Assembly (NCBI RefSeq): GCF_014489635.1
Contig: NZ_CP060828.1
Location: forward strand, 6,408,001-6,472,000
Origin: Streptomyces roseirectus
GTDB taxonomy: Bacteria > Actinomycetota > Actinomycetes > Streptomycetales > Streptomycetaceae
Reading direction: 5' to 3'
DNA length: 64,000 bases
The notes under the pieces were generated by a model. That model was not told the origin of the DNA. It worked only from the letters and a program-made list of their open reading frames with translations, and did not search any database. Of the stretch, positions 1 through 9,203 are shown one piece after another. Both the position numbers and the translations under genes were made by a program. Position 1 is the stretch's first letter. Every line of letters starts with the position of its first letter.

Positions 1-461
1 GGGCCGAAGTCGGAGACGATCGCGGGAAGGTCGTCCACACCCTCCAGGTACTCGACGACGACGCCCTCGATGCGCAGATCGTCGCCCCAGACCTTCTCGA
101 CGAGTTCCGCGTCGTGCCGGCCCTCGACGTAGATGCGCCCGGCGCGGGCCACACGCGCGCGGGCGCCGGGGACGGCGACGGAGCCGGAGGCGGTGCGGGC
201 GGGTTTCGCCGGGGCCTGCGTGGGCCGGACCAGGGTCACCACCCTGCCCTCCAGGAGGAAGCCCCGGGGTTCCATCGGGAACACGCGGTGCTTGCCGAAG
301 CGGTCCTCCAGGGTGACCGTGCCCGCCTCGCACCGGATCACCGCACCGCAGAAACCGCTGCCGGGCTCCTCGACGACGAGCCCGGGGTCGGCGGGGACCT
401 CGGGGGCGGGGGCCTGCTTCTTCTTCCAGGGAGGCGTGAGGTCCGTCGAGTACTGGCGCAT
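1..461 (-). CDS. DUF3097 family protein (partial, C-terminus outside window)
   Basis: Only the first 153 codons are in the window; the frame runs off the left edge. It starts at the ATG at 461 and begins MRQYSTDLTPPWKKK, the opening I associate with the actinobacterial DUF3097 family, whose biochemical role is not established. Around residues 111-129 (IYVEGRHDAELVEKVWGDD) there is a strand-loop pattern with acidic residues that resembles a TOPRIM-like core; that resemblance is an inference from reading, not a search. The gene lies 41 bp downstream of the metallo-hydrolase on the same strand, so the two may be cotranscribed. I know no more specific function for it. Confidence 0.8.
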   Translation of the reverse strand, partial: MRQYSTDLTPPWKKKQAPAPEVPADPGLVVEEPGSGFCGAVIRCEAGTVTLEDRFGKHRVFPMEPRGFLLEGRVVTLVRPTQAPAKPARTASGSVAVPGARARVARAGRIYVEGRHDAELVEKVWGDDLRIEGVVVEYLEGVDDLPAIVSDFG

Positions 462-502
462 TCGGATGACGATAGGAGAAGCGCCGGACGCCGGTCCCGC
501 CA

Positions 503-1483
503 TCACCCGCGCGACACGCCGAAGCGTTCGCTGAGAGCGTCCCGTTGCCGCCGCACGAACCCGGCGTCCACCACCGCCCCGTGCCCCGGCACGTACACCG
601 CGTCCTCCCCGCCCAGCGCCAGCAACGCGTCCAGCGCCGCCGCCCACCGCCCCGGCACCGCGTCCGCCCCCGCCTGCGGCTCCCCCGACTCCTCGACGAG
701 ATCCCCGCAGAACACGACACGAACGGCCCCGGGGACGAGCACGACAAGGTCGTAGGGGGTGTGCGCGGGACCGAGCCGGGCGAGAAGCACTTCGACGGGG
801 GCGAGGCCGGTGCCGGTGTGCCGGGTACCGGCGGCTTGGCCGGGGCCGGCGTGCCGCGCGGCCGAGGCCCGCCCGGGGTGGTGGCGCGCGACGGGGGCCC
901 CGGCATCGCACGCGCGCGCCTCCCAGGAGCCGGGTCCGACCGGGTGCCCGGCAGCTCGCCCGGCGCCGTGGCCGACGTCGCGCCCGGTCGCGCCCGCCTC
1001 CCCTGCGCCGGCGCCCGTGCCGGACGCGTCCGCGACACCCCGCGCGACTCCGTGGCCGTCCGGGTCCGCGCCCAGCACCACCCTCCGTGTCCCCGTCACC
1101 ACATGGTCCGGCACCACCAGCGCCTCGGCCGCCGCGCGGGCCGCCTCCTCGGGGAGGCCGTTGCGGACCGCGTCCGCCGTCAGCTCGTCCGCGTCGTGCG
1201 AAGCGTGTGCCGCGTACACCTCCGCCTCCGGGAACGCCGCCGCTCCGAAGACGTGGTCGAAGTGGGGGTGGGTGAGGGCGAGATGGGTCACATTGACGCC
1301 GGCGAGGCGTTCTGCGTCGGCGCGCAGCCGGGCGCCCTCGGCGAGGGAGGAGCCGGAGTCGATCAAGAGGGCGGCGCCCGGCGCGAGGACCAGGCCCGTC
1401 GTGCAGTCCCATCCGGGCAGCCGGATCCGCCCCACCCCGGCCGACAACCGCTCCCAGCCCAGCCCTTCCCAAGTCACCGTCAT
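503..1483 (-). CDS. MBL-fold metallo-hydrolase with low-complexity insert
   Basis: This is a metallo-beta-lactamase-fold hydrolase: the HPHFDH metal motif is at residues 72-77, a metal-binding Asp in FCGDL at 258-262, and the terminal PGHG at 299-302. Substrate is unknown; small soluble members of this fold are usually hydrolases of 220-250 residues. Here the product is 326 residues because residues about 145-228 are a Gly/Ala/His/Arg-rich stretch without recognisable secondary structure, sitting between the VVLGAD strand and the [10 protein letters not shown] strand that are normally adjacent. The ATG at 1483 is divergent from hrcA, about 120 bp away. Homologous core and missing introns of similarity make it a real gene; the insert is the oddity. 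Confidence 0.85.
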   Translation of the reverse strand: MTVTWEGLGWERLSAGVGRIRLPGWDCTTGLVLAPGAALLIDSGSSLAEGARLRADAERLAGVNVTHLALTHPHFDHVFGAAAFPEAEVYAAHASHDADELTADAVRNGLPEEAARAAAEALVVPDHVVTGTRRVVLGADPDGHGVARGVADASGTGAGAGEAGATGRDVGHGAGRAAGHPVGPGSWEARACDAGAPVARHHPGRASAARHAGPGQAAGTRHTGTGLAPVEVLLARLGPAHTPYDLVVLVPGAVRVVFCGDLVEESGEPQAGADAVPGRWAAALDALLALGGEDAVYVPGHGAVVDAGFVRRQRDALSERFGVSRG

Positions 1484-1525
1484 GCGGCGACGCTAGCGGG
1501 TACCGTCCCCCGCGACGGGACGACC

Positions 1526-1556
1526 TTGCCCCCGTGGTACCCGACCGCCGTACACT
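1526..1556 (+). promoter_or_regulatory. Candidate promoter of hrcA-dnaJ
   Basis: TTGCCC at 1526-1531 and TACACT at 1551-1556 are separated by 19 bp and resemble -35 and -10 elements of a vegetative (HrdB-type) promoter. The -10 hexamer touches the left arm of the CIRCE element, which is where a repressor would block initiation. Inferred from sequence only. Confidence 0.45.
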
Positions 1557-1581
1557 GGCAGTCGTCAGGGGAGAGTGCCAA
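1555..1581 (+). promoter_or_regulatory. CIRCE operator (HrcA binding site)
   Basis: Inverted repeat ctggcagtc - 9 bp spacer - gagtgccaa, with 7 of 9 arm positions complementary. It fits the CIRCE consensus TTAGCACTC-N9-GAGTGCTAA in spacing and core (GC-rich streptomycete variant). It lies 24 bp upstream of the hrcA start, so HrcA probably represses its own operon, including dnaJ. Confidence 0.8.
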
Positions 1582-1605
1582 GGCGGACTACTGGAGGTGT
1601 GCGCG

Positions 1606-2622
1606 GTGCTGAGTGAACGCAGGCTTCAGGTGCTGCGCGCGATCGTCCAGGACTATGTCGGCACCGAGGAACCCGTGGGGTCGAAGGCGCTCACGGAGCG
1701 GCACAACCTCGGTGTCTCCCCGGCCACCGTGCGCAACGACATGGCGGTCTTGGAGGACGAGGGGTTCATCGCGCAGCCGCACACGAGTGCGGGGCGCATC
1801 CCCACGGACAAGGGCTACCGCCTGTTCGTCGACAAGCTGGCCGGCGTCAAGCCGATGACGGCGCCCGAACGCCGCGCCATCCACCACTTCCTGGACGGCG
1901 CGGTCGACCTGGACGACGTGGTGGCCCGCACGGTACGGCTGCTCGCGCAGCTCACCCGGCAGGTCGCCGTCGTCCAGTACCCGTCCCTCACCCGCTCCAC
2001 CGTCCGGCACGTCGAGCTGCTGGCGCTCGCGCCCGCGCGGCTGATGCTCGTGCTGATCACGGACACCGGGCGGGTCGAACAGCGGATGGTGGACTGCCCG
2101 GCGCCCTTCGGCGAGTCGGCGCTCGCGGACCTGCGCGCGCGCCTCAACAGCCGGGTCGCCGGCCGCCGGTTCAGCGATGTGCCCCTGCTCGTCGAGGACC
2201 TCGCGGAGGCGTTCGAGCGCGAGGACCGGGGCACGGTCTCGACGGTCCTCTCCACCCTCCTGGAGACGCTCGTCGAGGAGAACGAGGAGCGGCTGATGAT
2301 CGGCGGCACCGCCAATCTCACCCGCTTCGGACATGACTTTCCCCTCACCATCCGGCCCGTCCTGGAAGCCCTGGAGGAGCAGGTCGTGCTCCTCAAGTTG
2401 CTTGGCGAGGCCGGAGATTCGGGCATGACCGTGCGCATCGGGCACGAGAACGCCTACGAAGGACTCAACTCCACGTCCGTCGTGTCGGTCGGCTACGGTT
2501 CGGGCGGCGAGGCAGTCGCCAAGCTCGGCGTGGTCGGACCGACCCGCATGGACTACCCGGGAACGATGGGAGCGGTACGCGCAGTGGCGAGGTACGTCGG
2601 ACAGATCTTGGCGGAGTCGTAA
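1606..2622 (+). CDS. hrcA: Heat-inducible transcription repressor HrcA
   Basis: HrcA represses class I heat-shock genes by binding CIRCE and is kept active by GroEL. The product opens (GTG)[18 protein letters not shown] and continues with the winged-helix DNA-binding region containing [16 protein letters not shown] and the [14 protein letters not shown] segment, then the long GAF-like dimerisation domain ending near [11 protein letters not shown] placed the start at the GTG at 1606, 8 nt after GGAGG (1593-1597); this gives 338 residues, the usual family length. An upstream GTG at 1534 is in frame but would put the CIRCE element inside the coding region. The stop codon is immediately followed by the dnaJ start, so the two genes form an operon. 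Confidence 0.95.
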   Translation: MLSERRLQVLRAIVQDYVGTEEPVGSKALTERHNLGVSPATVRNDMAVLEDEGFIAQPHTSAGRIPTDKGYRLFVDKLAGVKPMTAPERRAIHHFLDGAVDLDDVVARTVRLLAQLTRQVAVVQYPSLTRSTVRHVELLALAPARLMLVLITDTGRVEQRMVDCPAPFGESALADLRARLNSRVAGRRFSDVPLLVEDLAEAFEREDRGTVSTVLSTLLETLVEENEERLMIGGTANLTRFGHDFPLTIRPVLEALEEQVVLLKLLGEAGDSGMTVRIGHENAYEGLNSTSVVSVGYGSGGEAVAKLGVVGPTRMDYPGTMGAVRAVARYVGQILAES

Positions 2623-3759
2623 GTGGCCACGGACTACTACGCCGTACTCGGCGTGCGCCGTGACGCGTCGCAGGATGAGATCAAGAAGGCGTTCCGCCGG
2701 CTCGCGCGCGAGCTGCACCCGGACGTCAACCCCGATCCGAAGACCCAGGAGCGGTTCAAGGAGATCAACGCCGCGTACGAGGTGTTGTCGGACCCGCAGA
2801 AGAAGCAGGTCTACGACCTCGGCGGCGACCCCCTCTCGCAGAGCGGCGGCGGGGGCGCGGGCGGCTTCGGCGCGGGCGGCTTCGGCAACTTCTCGGACAT
2901 CATGGACGCGTTCTTCGGGACGGCGTCCCAGCGCGGCCCGCGCTCGCGCACCCGGCGCGGCCAGGACGCGATGATCCGTCTGGAGATCGACCTCGACGAA
3001 GCCGCGTTCGGCACGACCAAGGACATCCAGGTCGACACGGCGATCGTCTGCAACACCTGCAACGGCGAGGGGGCCGCGCCCGGCACCACCGCGCAGACGT
3101 GCGACATGTGCCGTGGCCGCGGCGAGGTCTCGCAGGTCACGCGGTCCTTCCTCGGCCAGGTCATGACGTCCCGGCCGTGCCCGCAGTGCCAGGGCTTCGG
3201 GACGGTCGTCCCGACGCCGTGTCCCGAGTGCGCCGGTGACGGCCGCATCCGCTCGCGGCGCACGCTCACCGTCAAGATCCCGGCGGGCGTCGACAACGGC
3301 ACGCGCATCCAGCTCGCCGGCGAGGGCGAGGTCGGGCCCGGCGGCGGTCCCGCCGGTGACCTCTACGTCGAGATCCACGAACTCCCGCACGCCATGTTCC
3401 AGCGCCGGGGCGACGACCTGCACTGCACGGTCACCCTCCCGATGACCGCGGCGGCCCTCGGCACGAAGGTCCCCCTGGAGACGCTGGACGGCATGGAGGA
3501 GGTCGACATCCGCCCCGGCACCCAGTCCGGCCAGTCGATCCCGCTCCACGGGCGCGGCGTCACCCACCTGCGCGGCGGCGGACGCGGCGACCTCATCGTC
3601 CACGTCGAGGTCCAGACCCCGACAAAACTCGACCCGGAACAGGAACGCCTCCTGCGCGAACTGGCGAAACTGCGCGGCGAGGAACGCCCGCAGGGGCAGT
3701 TCCAGCCGGGTCAGCAGGGTTTGTTCTCGCGGCTGAAGGACGCCTTCAACGGCCGTTGA
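2623..3759 (+). CDS. dnaJ: Chaperone protein DnaJ (second, hrcA-linked copy)
   Basis: DnaJ stimulates the ATPase of DnaK and holds unfolded clients. The J domain is at residues 1-67 with the HPD tripeptide (RELHPDVNPD), followed by a Gly/Phe-rich stretch (GGGGAGGFGAGGFG), four zinc-binding CxxCxGxG repeats (CNTCNGEG, CDMCRGRG, CPQCQGFG, CPECAGDG), and the C-terminal client-binding domains. Length 378 is normal for type I DnaJ. The start is GTG at 2623, directly abutting the TAA of hrcA, so translation is probably coupled. Streptomyces carry another dnaJ with dnaK-grpE-hspR; linkage to hrcA marks this as the second copy. The last 57 bp are duplicated downstream at 3815-3871. Confidence 0.95.
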   Translation: MATDYYAVLGVRRDASQDEIKKAFRRLARELHPDVNPDPKTQERFKEINAAYEVLSDPQKKQVYDLGGDPLSQSGGGGAGGFGAGGFGNFSDIMDAFFGTASQRGPRSRTRRGQDAMIRLEIDLDEAAFGTTKDIQVDTAIVCNTCNGEGAAPGTTAQTCDMCRGRGEVSQVTRSFLGQVMTSRPCPQCQGFGTVVPTPCPECAGDGRIRSRRTLTVKIPAGVDNGTRIQLAGEGEVGPGGGPAGDLYVEIHELPHAMFQRRGDDLHCTVTLPMTAAALGTKVPLETLDGMEEVDIRPGTQSGQSIPLHGRGVTHLRGGGRGDLIVHVEVQTPTKLDPEQERLLRELAKLRGEERPQGQFQPGQQGLFSRLKDAFNGR

Positions 3760-3785
3760 CGGGAGCTGGCGCTGCGGCCGGGGGT

Positions 3786-3803
3786 CCGGGGGTTGGCCCC
3801 CGG
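3786..3803. terminator. Hairpin after dnaJ
   Basis: CCGGGGG - TTGG - CCCCCGG forms a perfect 7-bp stem with a 4-nt loop, 27 bp after the dnaJ stop. It lacks a T-run, as is common for streptomycete terminators, and lies between the two copies of the dnaJ 3' end. Confidence 0.45.
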
Positions 3804-3814
3804 GCAGACACAGT

Positions 3815-3871
3815 CAGCCGGGTCAGCAGGGGCTGTTCTCGCGGCTGAAGGACGCCTTCAACGGGCGTTGA
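3815..3871 (+). repeat. Second copy of the 3' end of dnaJ
   Basis: These 57 bp match 3703-3759 at 54 positions, starting cagccgggtcagcaggg and ending at a TGA. The reading frame of the copy would encode the same tail (SAGSAGAVLAAEGRLQRALI is the wrong frame; in the dnaJ frame it is the QPGQQG...DAFNGR tail with one substitution). The offset is 112 bp. It is a dead duplicate with no start or domain. Confidence 0.9.
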
Positions 3872-3939
3872 TCCTTGTTGGCATGTGCCAAACGCGGGGT
3901 CGGTTCGGAGTTGTTCGGAGGACGTGACAACATGCGGTC

Positions 3940-5049
3940 ATGTCCTCCGAACTGACCGATCTCTTTCCCCTCCCGATCGTGCAGGCCCCCATGGCGGGCG
4001 GGGTCTCCGTGCCGCGGCTCGCGGCAGCCGTGTCCGAGGCCGGGGGGCTGGGTTTCCTCGCCGCCGGGTACAAGACGGCCGACGGCATGTACGAGGAGAT
4101 CAAGCAGATCCGGGGCCAGACCTCCCGCCCGTTCGGCGTGAACCTCTTCATGCCCCAGCCGGAGTACGCCGAGGCGGGCGCGGTCGAGCTCTACGCGCAT
4201 CAGCTCGCCGGTGAGTCCACCTGGTACGAGACGGAGCTGGGCGACCCCGACAGCGGACGGGACGACGGCTACGAGGCGAAACTCGCCGTCCTGCTCGACA
4301 ACCCCGTCCCCGTCGTCTCGTTCCACTTCGGCGCCCCGAGCCCCGAGGTACTGGCGAGCCTGCGGCGGGCCGGGACGCGCACGCTGGTCACCGCGACCTC
4401 CCCGGAGGAGGCGATCGCCGTCGAGCGCGCGGGCGCGGACGGGGTGATCGTGCAGGGCGTCGAGGCCGGCGGCCACCAGGGCACGCACCGCGACAACCCG
4501 GAGAACGACCGTGCGGGCGTCGGCCTGCTCGCGCTGCTCGCGCAGATCCGCGAGGCGGTCTCGCTGCCGCTGATCGCGGCGGGCGGCATCATGCGGGGCA
4601 GCCAGATCGCCGCCGTCCTGTCGGCGGGCGCGAGCGCGGCCCAGCTCGGCACCGCGTTCCTCGCGACGCACGAGTCGGGCGCGGCGGCCGTCCACAAGCA
4701 GGCGCTGACCAACCCCCTGTACGCGCGTACGGAGTTGACACGCGCGTTCTCCGGCCGGCCGGCCCGTGGTCTGGTCAACCGGTTCCTGCGCGAGCACGGC
4801 CCGTACGCCCCCGCCGCGTATCCCGAGATCCACCACCTCACCTCGCCGCTGCGCAAGGCCGCCGCGAAGGCCGGGGACGCGCAGGGCATGGCGCTGTGGG
4901 CGGGGCAGGGGCACCGGATGGCGCGCGAGCTGCCCGCCGGGGACCTCGTCGCCGTCCTCGCCGCCGAACTCGACGCCGCGCGCACCGCGTTGGCCGAGAC
5001 GGCGCCGCTCCCGGACGACGCGCCGACCGCCGACGGGGGCGTGGCCTGA
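3940..5049 (+). CDS. Nitronate monooxygenase (2-nitropropane dioxygenase family)
   Basis: FMN-dependent TIM-barrel enzyme of the nitronate monooxygenase family, which oxidises propionate-3-nitronate or related nitronates. Family features are the N-terminal PIVQAPMAGG (residues 12-21), the AGGLGFLAAGY loop, the FMN-phosphate segments GVEAGGHQG and AAGGIMRG, and GASAAQLGTAFLAT. The length of 369 fits. ATG at 3940; a GGAGGA lies 17 bp upstream, too far for an ideal ribosome site. The TGA stop overlaps by one base with the ATG of rsmE, which points to cotranscription, though no functional link between the two is known. Confidence 0.88.
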   Translation: MSSELTDLFPLPIVQAPMAGGVSVPRLAAAVSEAGGLGFLAAGYKTADGMYEEIKQIRGQTSRPFGVNLFMPQPEYAEAGAVELYAHQLAGESTWYETELGDPDSGRDDGYEAKLAVLLDNPVPVVSFHFGAPSPEVLASLRRAGTRTLVTATSPEEAIAVERAGADGVIVQGVEAGGHQGTHRDNPENDRAGVGLLALLAQIREAVSLPLIAAGGIMRGSQIAAVLSAGASAAQLGTAFLATHESGAAAVHKQALTNPLYARTELTRAFSGRPARGLVNRFLREHGPYAPAAYPEIHHLTSPLRKAAAKAGDAQGMALWAGQGHRMARELPAGDLVAVLAAELDAARTALAETAPLPDDAPTADGGVA

Positions 5050-5795
5050 TGACCGCGCCGGTCTTCGTCGTCGGCCGACTCCCGGATGCCGGGGCCGAGT
5101 TCGTGCTCGACGGGCCCGAGGGGCGGCACGCCGTCTCCGTCAAGCGGCTCCAGGCGGGCGAGCCGGTCGTCCTCACGGACGGGGCCGGGCGCTGGGCCGA
5201 GGGGGCCGTGGTCGCCGCCGAGGGCAAGGACCGGCTGGTCGTGCGCCTCGACAACGTTTCCGAGGAGCCCGTCCCCGTGCCCCGGCTCACCGTCGTCCAG
5301 GCTCTTCCCAAGGGAGACCGGGGGGAGTTGGCCGTCGAGACGATGACCGAGGTCGGGGTCGACGCGATCGTGCCCTGGGCCGCCTCCCGCTGCATCACGC
5401 AGTGGAAGGGGGAGCGGGGGCAGAAGGCGCTCGCCAAGTGGCGTGCCACGGCACGGGAGTCGGGCAAGCAGTCGCGGCGGGTGCGGTTCCCCGAGGTGGC
5501 CGAGGCCGCGACCGGCAAGCAGGTCGCCGCGCTGCTCGCGGGTGCCGACCTCGCCGTCGTGCTGCACGAGGACCGGGAGTACGGCAGCGCCCCCCTCGCG
5601 ACCCTCGCCCTGCCGGACACCGGCGAGATCGTCCTCGTCGTCGGCCCCGAAGGAGGCGTCTCCCCCGAGGAGTTGGCCCTCTTCGAACAGGCGGGCGCGG
5701 TGACCTGCCGGCTGGGGCGGAGCGTGCTGCGGACGTCCACGGCGGGGACGGCGGCGGCAGCGCTGGTACTGGGACTAACGGGGCGCTGGGCGTAG
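5049..5795 (+). CDS. rsmE: 16S rRNA (uracil(1498)-N(3))-methyltransferase RsmE
   Basis: RsmE methylates U1498 of 16S rRNA in assembled 30S subunits using SAM. The product has the SPOUT-class trefoil-knot signatures: VVGPEGGVSPEEL and, near the C-terminus, CRLGRSVLRTSTAGTAA, plus an N-terminal PUA-like barrel (GRLPDAGAEFVLDGPEGRHA). I chose the ATG at 5049, which overlaps the preceding stop (TGATG) and gives 248 residues, a normal length; the frame is open further upstream inside the previous gene but without family similarity. In many actinobacteria this gene sits just after dnaJ, as here with one gene between. Confidence 0.92.
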   Translation: MTAPVFVVGRLPDAGAEFVLDGPEGRHAVSVKRLQAGEPVVLTDGAGRWAEGAVVAAEGKDRLVVRLDNVSEEPVPVPRLTVVQALPKGDRGELAVETMTEVGVDAIVPWAASRCITQWKGERGQKALAKWRATARESGKQSRRVRFPEVAEAATGKQVAALLAGADLAVVLHEDREYGSAPLATLALPDTGEIVLVVGPEGGVSPEELALFEQAGAVTCRLGRSVLRTSTAGTAAAALVLGLTGRWA

Positions 5796-5939
5796 GGAGT
5801 CGAGGAGGGGGCCGGGTTCGCGGGGGCGGCCGGCGTTCTCGTGGGCGGGCTCGGGAGTGCGCGTCGGCGTCGCCCGTGGCCCCGCTCAAGTGATCCGAAA
5901 CCGGTGTCTGTGCGGGCGTTTCCCGCATAGGGTGAGCCG

Positions 5940-8900
5940 GTGACCCAGCCCGCTGCGTATCTCCGGTTCCCGCATCTGCACGGCGACTTGGTGGCCTTCA
6001 CCGCCGAGGACGACGTCTGGCTCGCGCCCCTCGACGGCGGCCGGGCCTGGCGGGTGAGTGCTGACAACACGCCCGTTCTGACCCCCCGGATATCCCCCGA
6101 CGGTGCGACGCTCGCGTGGGCGTCGACGCGGGACGGCGCCCGTGAGGTGCATGTCGCGCCGGTCGCGGGCGGGCCCTCGACCCGCCTGACGTACTGGGGG
6201 AGTTCGTCCACCCGCGTGTGCGGCTGGACGCCCGACGGTGACGTCCTCGTGGTCTCCACCCAGGGCCAGGCGTCCCGCTCCCGCAGCTGGGCCCGCGCGG
6301 TCCCCCTCGACGGCGGCCCGGCGACGACGCTGCCGTACGGCCTCGTCGACGACCTCACGCTGGCCGGCCCGCACCCCGTCCTCCTCTCCGTGCGCCACGG
6401 CCGCGAGGCCGCCCACTGGAAGCGCTACCGGGGCGGCACGGCGGGCAAGTTGTGGATCGACCGGGGCGGCGAGGGTGAATTCGTCCGCCTGCACGAGGAG
6501 TTGGACGGCAACCTGGAGTTCCCGGTGTGGACGGGGGACCGCCTCGCGTTCCTCTCCGACCACGAGGGCACCGGCGCGGTCTACTCGTCCCTGCCCGACG
6601 GCACCGACCTGCGCCGGCACACCCCCCTGGACGGCTTCTACGCACGGCAGTTGGCCGGCGACGGCACCCGGCTCGTGTACGCGTCCGCCGGCGCCCTGTG
6701 GCTCCTCGACGACCTCGACGGCGCCGAACCCCGGCCGCTGGACGTCCAGTTGGGCGGCCAGCGCATGGACCGCAGACCCCGCCCCCTCGCCGCCGCCGGC
6801 TGGCTCGGCGAGGCCGCGCCCGACCACACCGCGCGCGGCAGCGCCGTCGAGGTACGCGGCGGCATCCACTGGGTCACCCACCGCGCGGGCCCCGCCCGCG
6901 CGCTGGCCGCGCGGCCCGGCGTCCGCGCCCGCCTGCCGCGCACCTTCCGCACGCCCGAGGGCGAGGAGTGGGCGGTGTGGGTGACGGACGCCGAGGGTGA
7001 GGACGCCCTGGAGTTCGCCCCCGCGACGGGGCTCGCGCCGGGCGCCACCCCGCGCCGGCTCGCGGGCGGCGCCCTCGGCCGCGTCCTGGAGCTGGCCATG
7101 GCCCCAGACGGCAGCCGCGCCGCCGTCGCCTCCCACGACGGGCGCCTGCTGTTCGTCGAGCGGGAGAGCGGCGAGGTCCGCGAAGTCGTCCGCAGCGAGG
7201 ACGGCGACGTCGGTGACCTGGTCTTCTCGCCCGACTCGGCCTGGCTCGCCTGGACCCACCCCGGCCCCAACCCGCTCAGCCAGCTGATGCTGGCCAACAC
7301 CACCGACCTCTCGGTCACCGAGGCGACCCCGCTGCGCTTCCGCGACTACGCGCCCGCGTTCACCCTCGACGGCAAGCACCTCGCGTTCCTCTCCACCCGC
7401 GCCTTCGACCCCGTCTACGACCAGCACGCCTTCGACCTCTCCTTCCTCGCCGGCGCGCGCCCCCACCTCATCACCCTCGCCGCGACCACCCCGTCCCCCT
7501 TCGGCCCCCAGCGGCACGGCCGCGCCTTCGAGGCGCCGGACAAGGACGAGACCCCCGACGGCGAGGGCGCGCCCGCGACCCGGATCGACCTCGACGGGCT
7601 CGCCGACCGCATCGTCCCCTTCCCCGTCGAGGCCGGCCGCTACTCCGCGCTGCGCGCCGCCAAGGACGGGCTGCTGTGGCTGCGCCACCCCGTCAGCGGC
7701 GTCCTCGGCTCCTCCCGGGCCACCCCCGAAGACCCCGCCCCCACCACGGAGTTGGAGCGCTACGACCTCGCCGCCCGACGCGTCGAGCACCTGGCCGACG
7801 ACGCCGACGGCTACGAGGTCAGCGGCGACGGCAAACGGCTGCTGCTGTGGACCGACGGCAAGCTCAAGGTCGTCCCCAGCGACCGGCGCGCCTCCGGGGA
7901 CGAGGACAGCGACTCCAACATCACCGTCGACCTCGGGCGGATCCGGCAGACCGTCGACCCCGCCGCCGAGTGGCGCCAGATGTTCGACGAGGCCGGGCGG
8001 CTCATGCGGGACAACTTCTGGCGCGAGGACCTGTCCGGCGTCGACTGGGCCGGCGTCCTCGACCGCTACCGGCCCGTCCTCGACCGCGTCGCCACGCACG
8101 ACGACCTCGTCGACCTCCTCTGGGAGGTCCAGGGGGAGTTGGGGACGTCGCACGCGTACGTCGGGGCCCGCGGGTACGGGTCGGGGCCGCGCCAGGGGCT
8201 CCTCGGGGCGGACATCTCCCGGCACTCCGACGGGAGTTGGCGCGTCGACCGGATCCTGCCCTCCGAGACGTCCGATCCCGACGCGCGATCTCCCCTCGCC
8301 GCGCCGGGAGTCGCCGTCCGGCCCGGTGACGCGATCGTCGCCGTCGGCGGGCATCCCGTCGATCCCGTCGCCGGGGCCGGTCCGCTGCTCGTCGGGACCG
8401 CCGGGAAGGCCGTCGAGCTGACGGTCTCGCCCGCCGGGGGCGGTGACGTCCGGCACGCCGTCGTCGTGCCGATCACCGACGAGGAGGCGCTGCGGTACCA
8501 CGCCTGGGTCGCCGACCGGCGCGCGTACGTCCACGCCGCTTCCGGCGGGCGGCTCGGCTATCTCCACGTTCCCGACATGCAGGCGCCCGGCTGGGCCCAG
8601 ATCCACCGTGACCTGCGCGTCGAGGTCGCCCGGGAAGGGCTCCTCGTCGACGTCCGCGAGAACCGGGGCGGGCACACCTCCCAGCTCGTCGTCGAGAAGC
8701 TCGCCCGGCGGATCGTCGGGTGGGACCTGGCCCGGGGGATGCGGCCCACCAGCTACCCGCTCGACGCGCCCCGCGGGCCCGTCGTCGCCATCGCCAACGA
8801 GTTCTCCGGGTCCGACGGGGACATCGTCAACGCGGCGATCAAGGCGCTCGGGATCGGGCCGGTCGTCGGCACCCGGACCTGGGGCGGCACGATCGGCATC

Positions 8901-9134
8901 GACAGCCGGTACCGGCTGGTCGACCGGACGCTCGTCACCCAGCCGAAGTACGCGATCTGGCTCGAAGGGGTCGGGTGGGGCGTCGAGAACCACGGGGTCG
9001 ATCCCGATGTCGAGGTGGTCGTACGACCTCAGGACTATGTCGCGGGGGTGGACGTGCAGTTGGACGCGGCGATCGCGCTGGCGCTGGAGGGGTTGGGGGA
9101 GCGGCCGGCGAAGGTGGCACCGGAGTTGCCGTAG
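5940..9134 (+). CDS. Tricorn-type S41 peptidase
   Basis: A 1064-residue serine protease of the tricorn family, which trims peptides released by the proteasome or other proteases in the cytoplasm. The first two thirds are beta-propeller repeats (AFTAEDDVWLAPLDGG; LTPRISPDGATLAW; LVFSPDSAWLAWTHPGP; FTLDGKHLAFLSTR), followed by a helical core, a PDZ-like region (PGDAIVAVGGHPVDP) and the S41 domain. Catalytic candidates are the Ser-His of GELGTSHAYVG, the nucleophile in EFSGSDGDIVNA and the Glu of GVENHGVDPDVEV. No signal peptide is seen. Start GTG at 5940; no clear ribosome site, but the N-terminus matches the family. Full length, single gene. Confidence 0.93.
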   Translation: MTQPAAYLRFPHLHGDLVAFTAEDDVWLAPLDGGRAWRVSADNTPVLTPRISPDGATLAWASTRDGAREVHVAPVAGGPSTRLTYWGSSSTRVCGWTPDGDVLVVSTQGQASRSRSWARAVPLDGGPATTLPYGLVDDLTLAGPHPVLLSVRHGREAAHWKRYRGGTAGKLWIDRGGEGEFVRLHEELDGNLEFPVWTGDRLAFLSDHEGTGAVYSSLPDGTDLRRHTPLDGFYARQLAGDGTRLVYASAGALWLLDDLDGAEPRPLDVQLGGQRMDRRPRPLAAAGWLGEAAPDHTARGSAVEVRGGIHWVTHRAGPARALAARPGVRARLPRTFRTPEGEEWAVWVTDAEGEDALEFAPATGLAPGATPRRLAGGALGRVLELAMAPDGSRAAVASHDGRLLFVERESGEVREVVRSEDGDVGDLVFSPDSAWLAWTHPGPNPLSQLMLANTTDLSVTEATPLRFRDYAPAFTLDGKHLAFLSTRAFDPVYDQHAFDLSFLAGARPHLITLAATTPSPFGPQRHGRAFEAPDKDETPDGEGAPATRIDLDGLADRIVPFPVEAGRYSALRAAKDGLLWLRHPVSGVLGSSRATPEDPAPTTELERYDLAARRVEHLADDADGYEVSGDGKRLLLWTDGKLKVVPSDRRASGDEDSDSNITVDLGRIRQTVDPAAEWRQMFDEAGRLMRDNFWREDLSGVDWAGVLDRYRPVLDRVATHDDLVDLLWEVQGELGTSHAYVGARGYGSGPRQGLLGADISRHSDGSWRVDRILPSETSDPDARSPLAAPGVAVRPGDAIVAVGGHPVDPVAGAGPLLVGTAGKAVELTVSPAGGGDVRHAVVVPITDEEALRYHAWVADRRAYVHAASGGRLGYLHVPDMQAPGWAQIHRDLRVEVAREGLLVDVRENRGGHTSQLVVEKLARRIVGWDLARGMRPTSYPLDAPRGPVVAIANEFSGSDGDIVNAAIKALGIGPVVGTRTWGGTIGIDSRYRLVDRTLVTQPKYAIWLEGVGWGVENHGVDPDVEVVVRPQDYVAGVDVQLDAAIALALEGLGERPAKVAPELP

Positions 9135-9203
9135 AGGGTGCTGGCCGAGGGGCGGCCGTGGGCGTACGACTACCATTCCCCGTACGACTGAGGAGGCACA
9201 GGT

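Noticed and set aside
1534..1605. Upstream extension of hrcA to a GTG at 1534
   Set aside because: It would place the promoter and CIRCE operator inside the coding region, and the family starts at the [10 protein letters not shown] segment.
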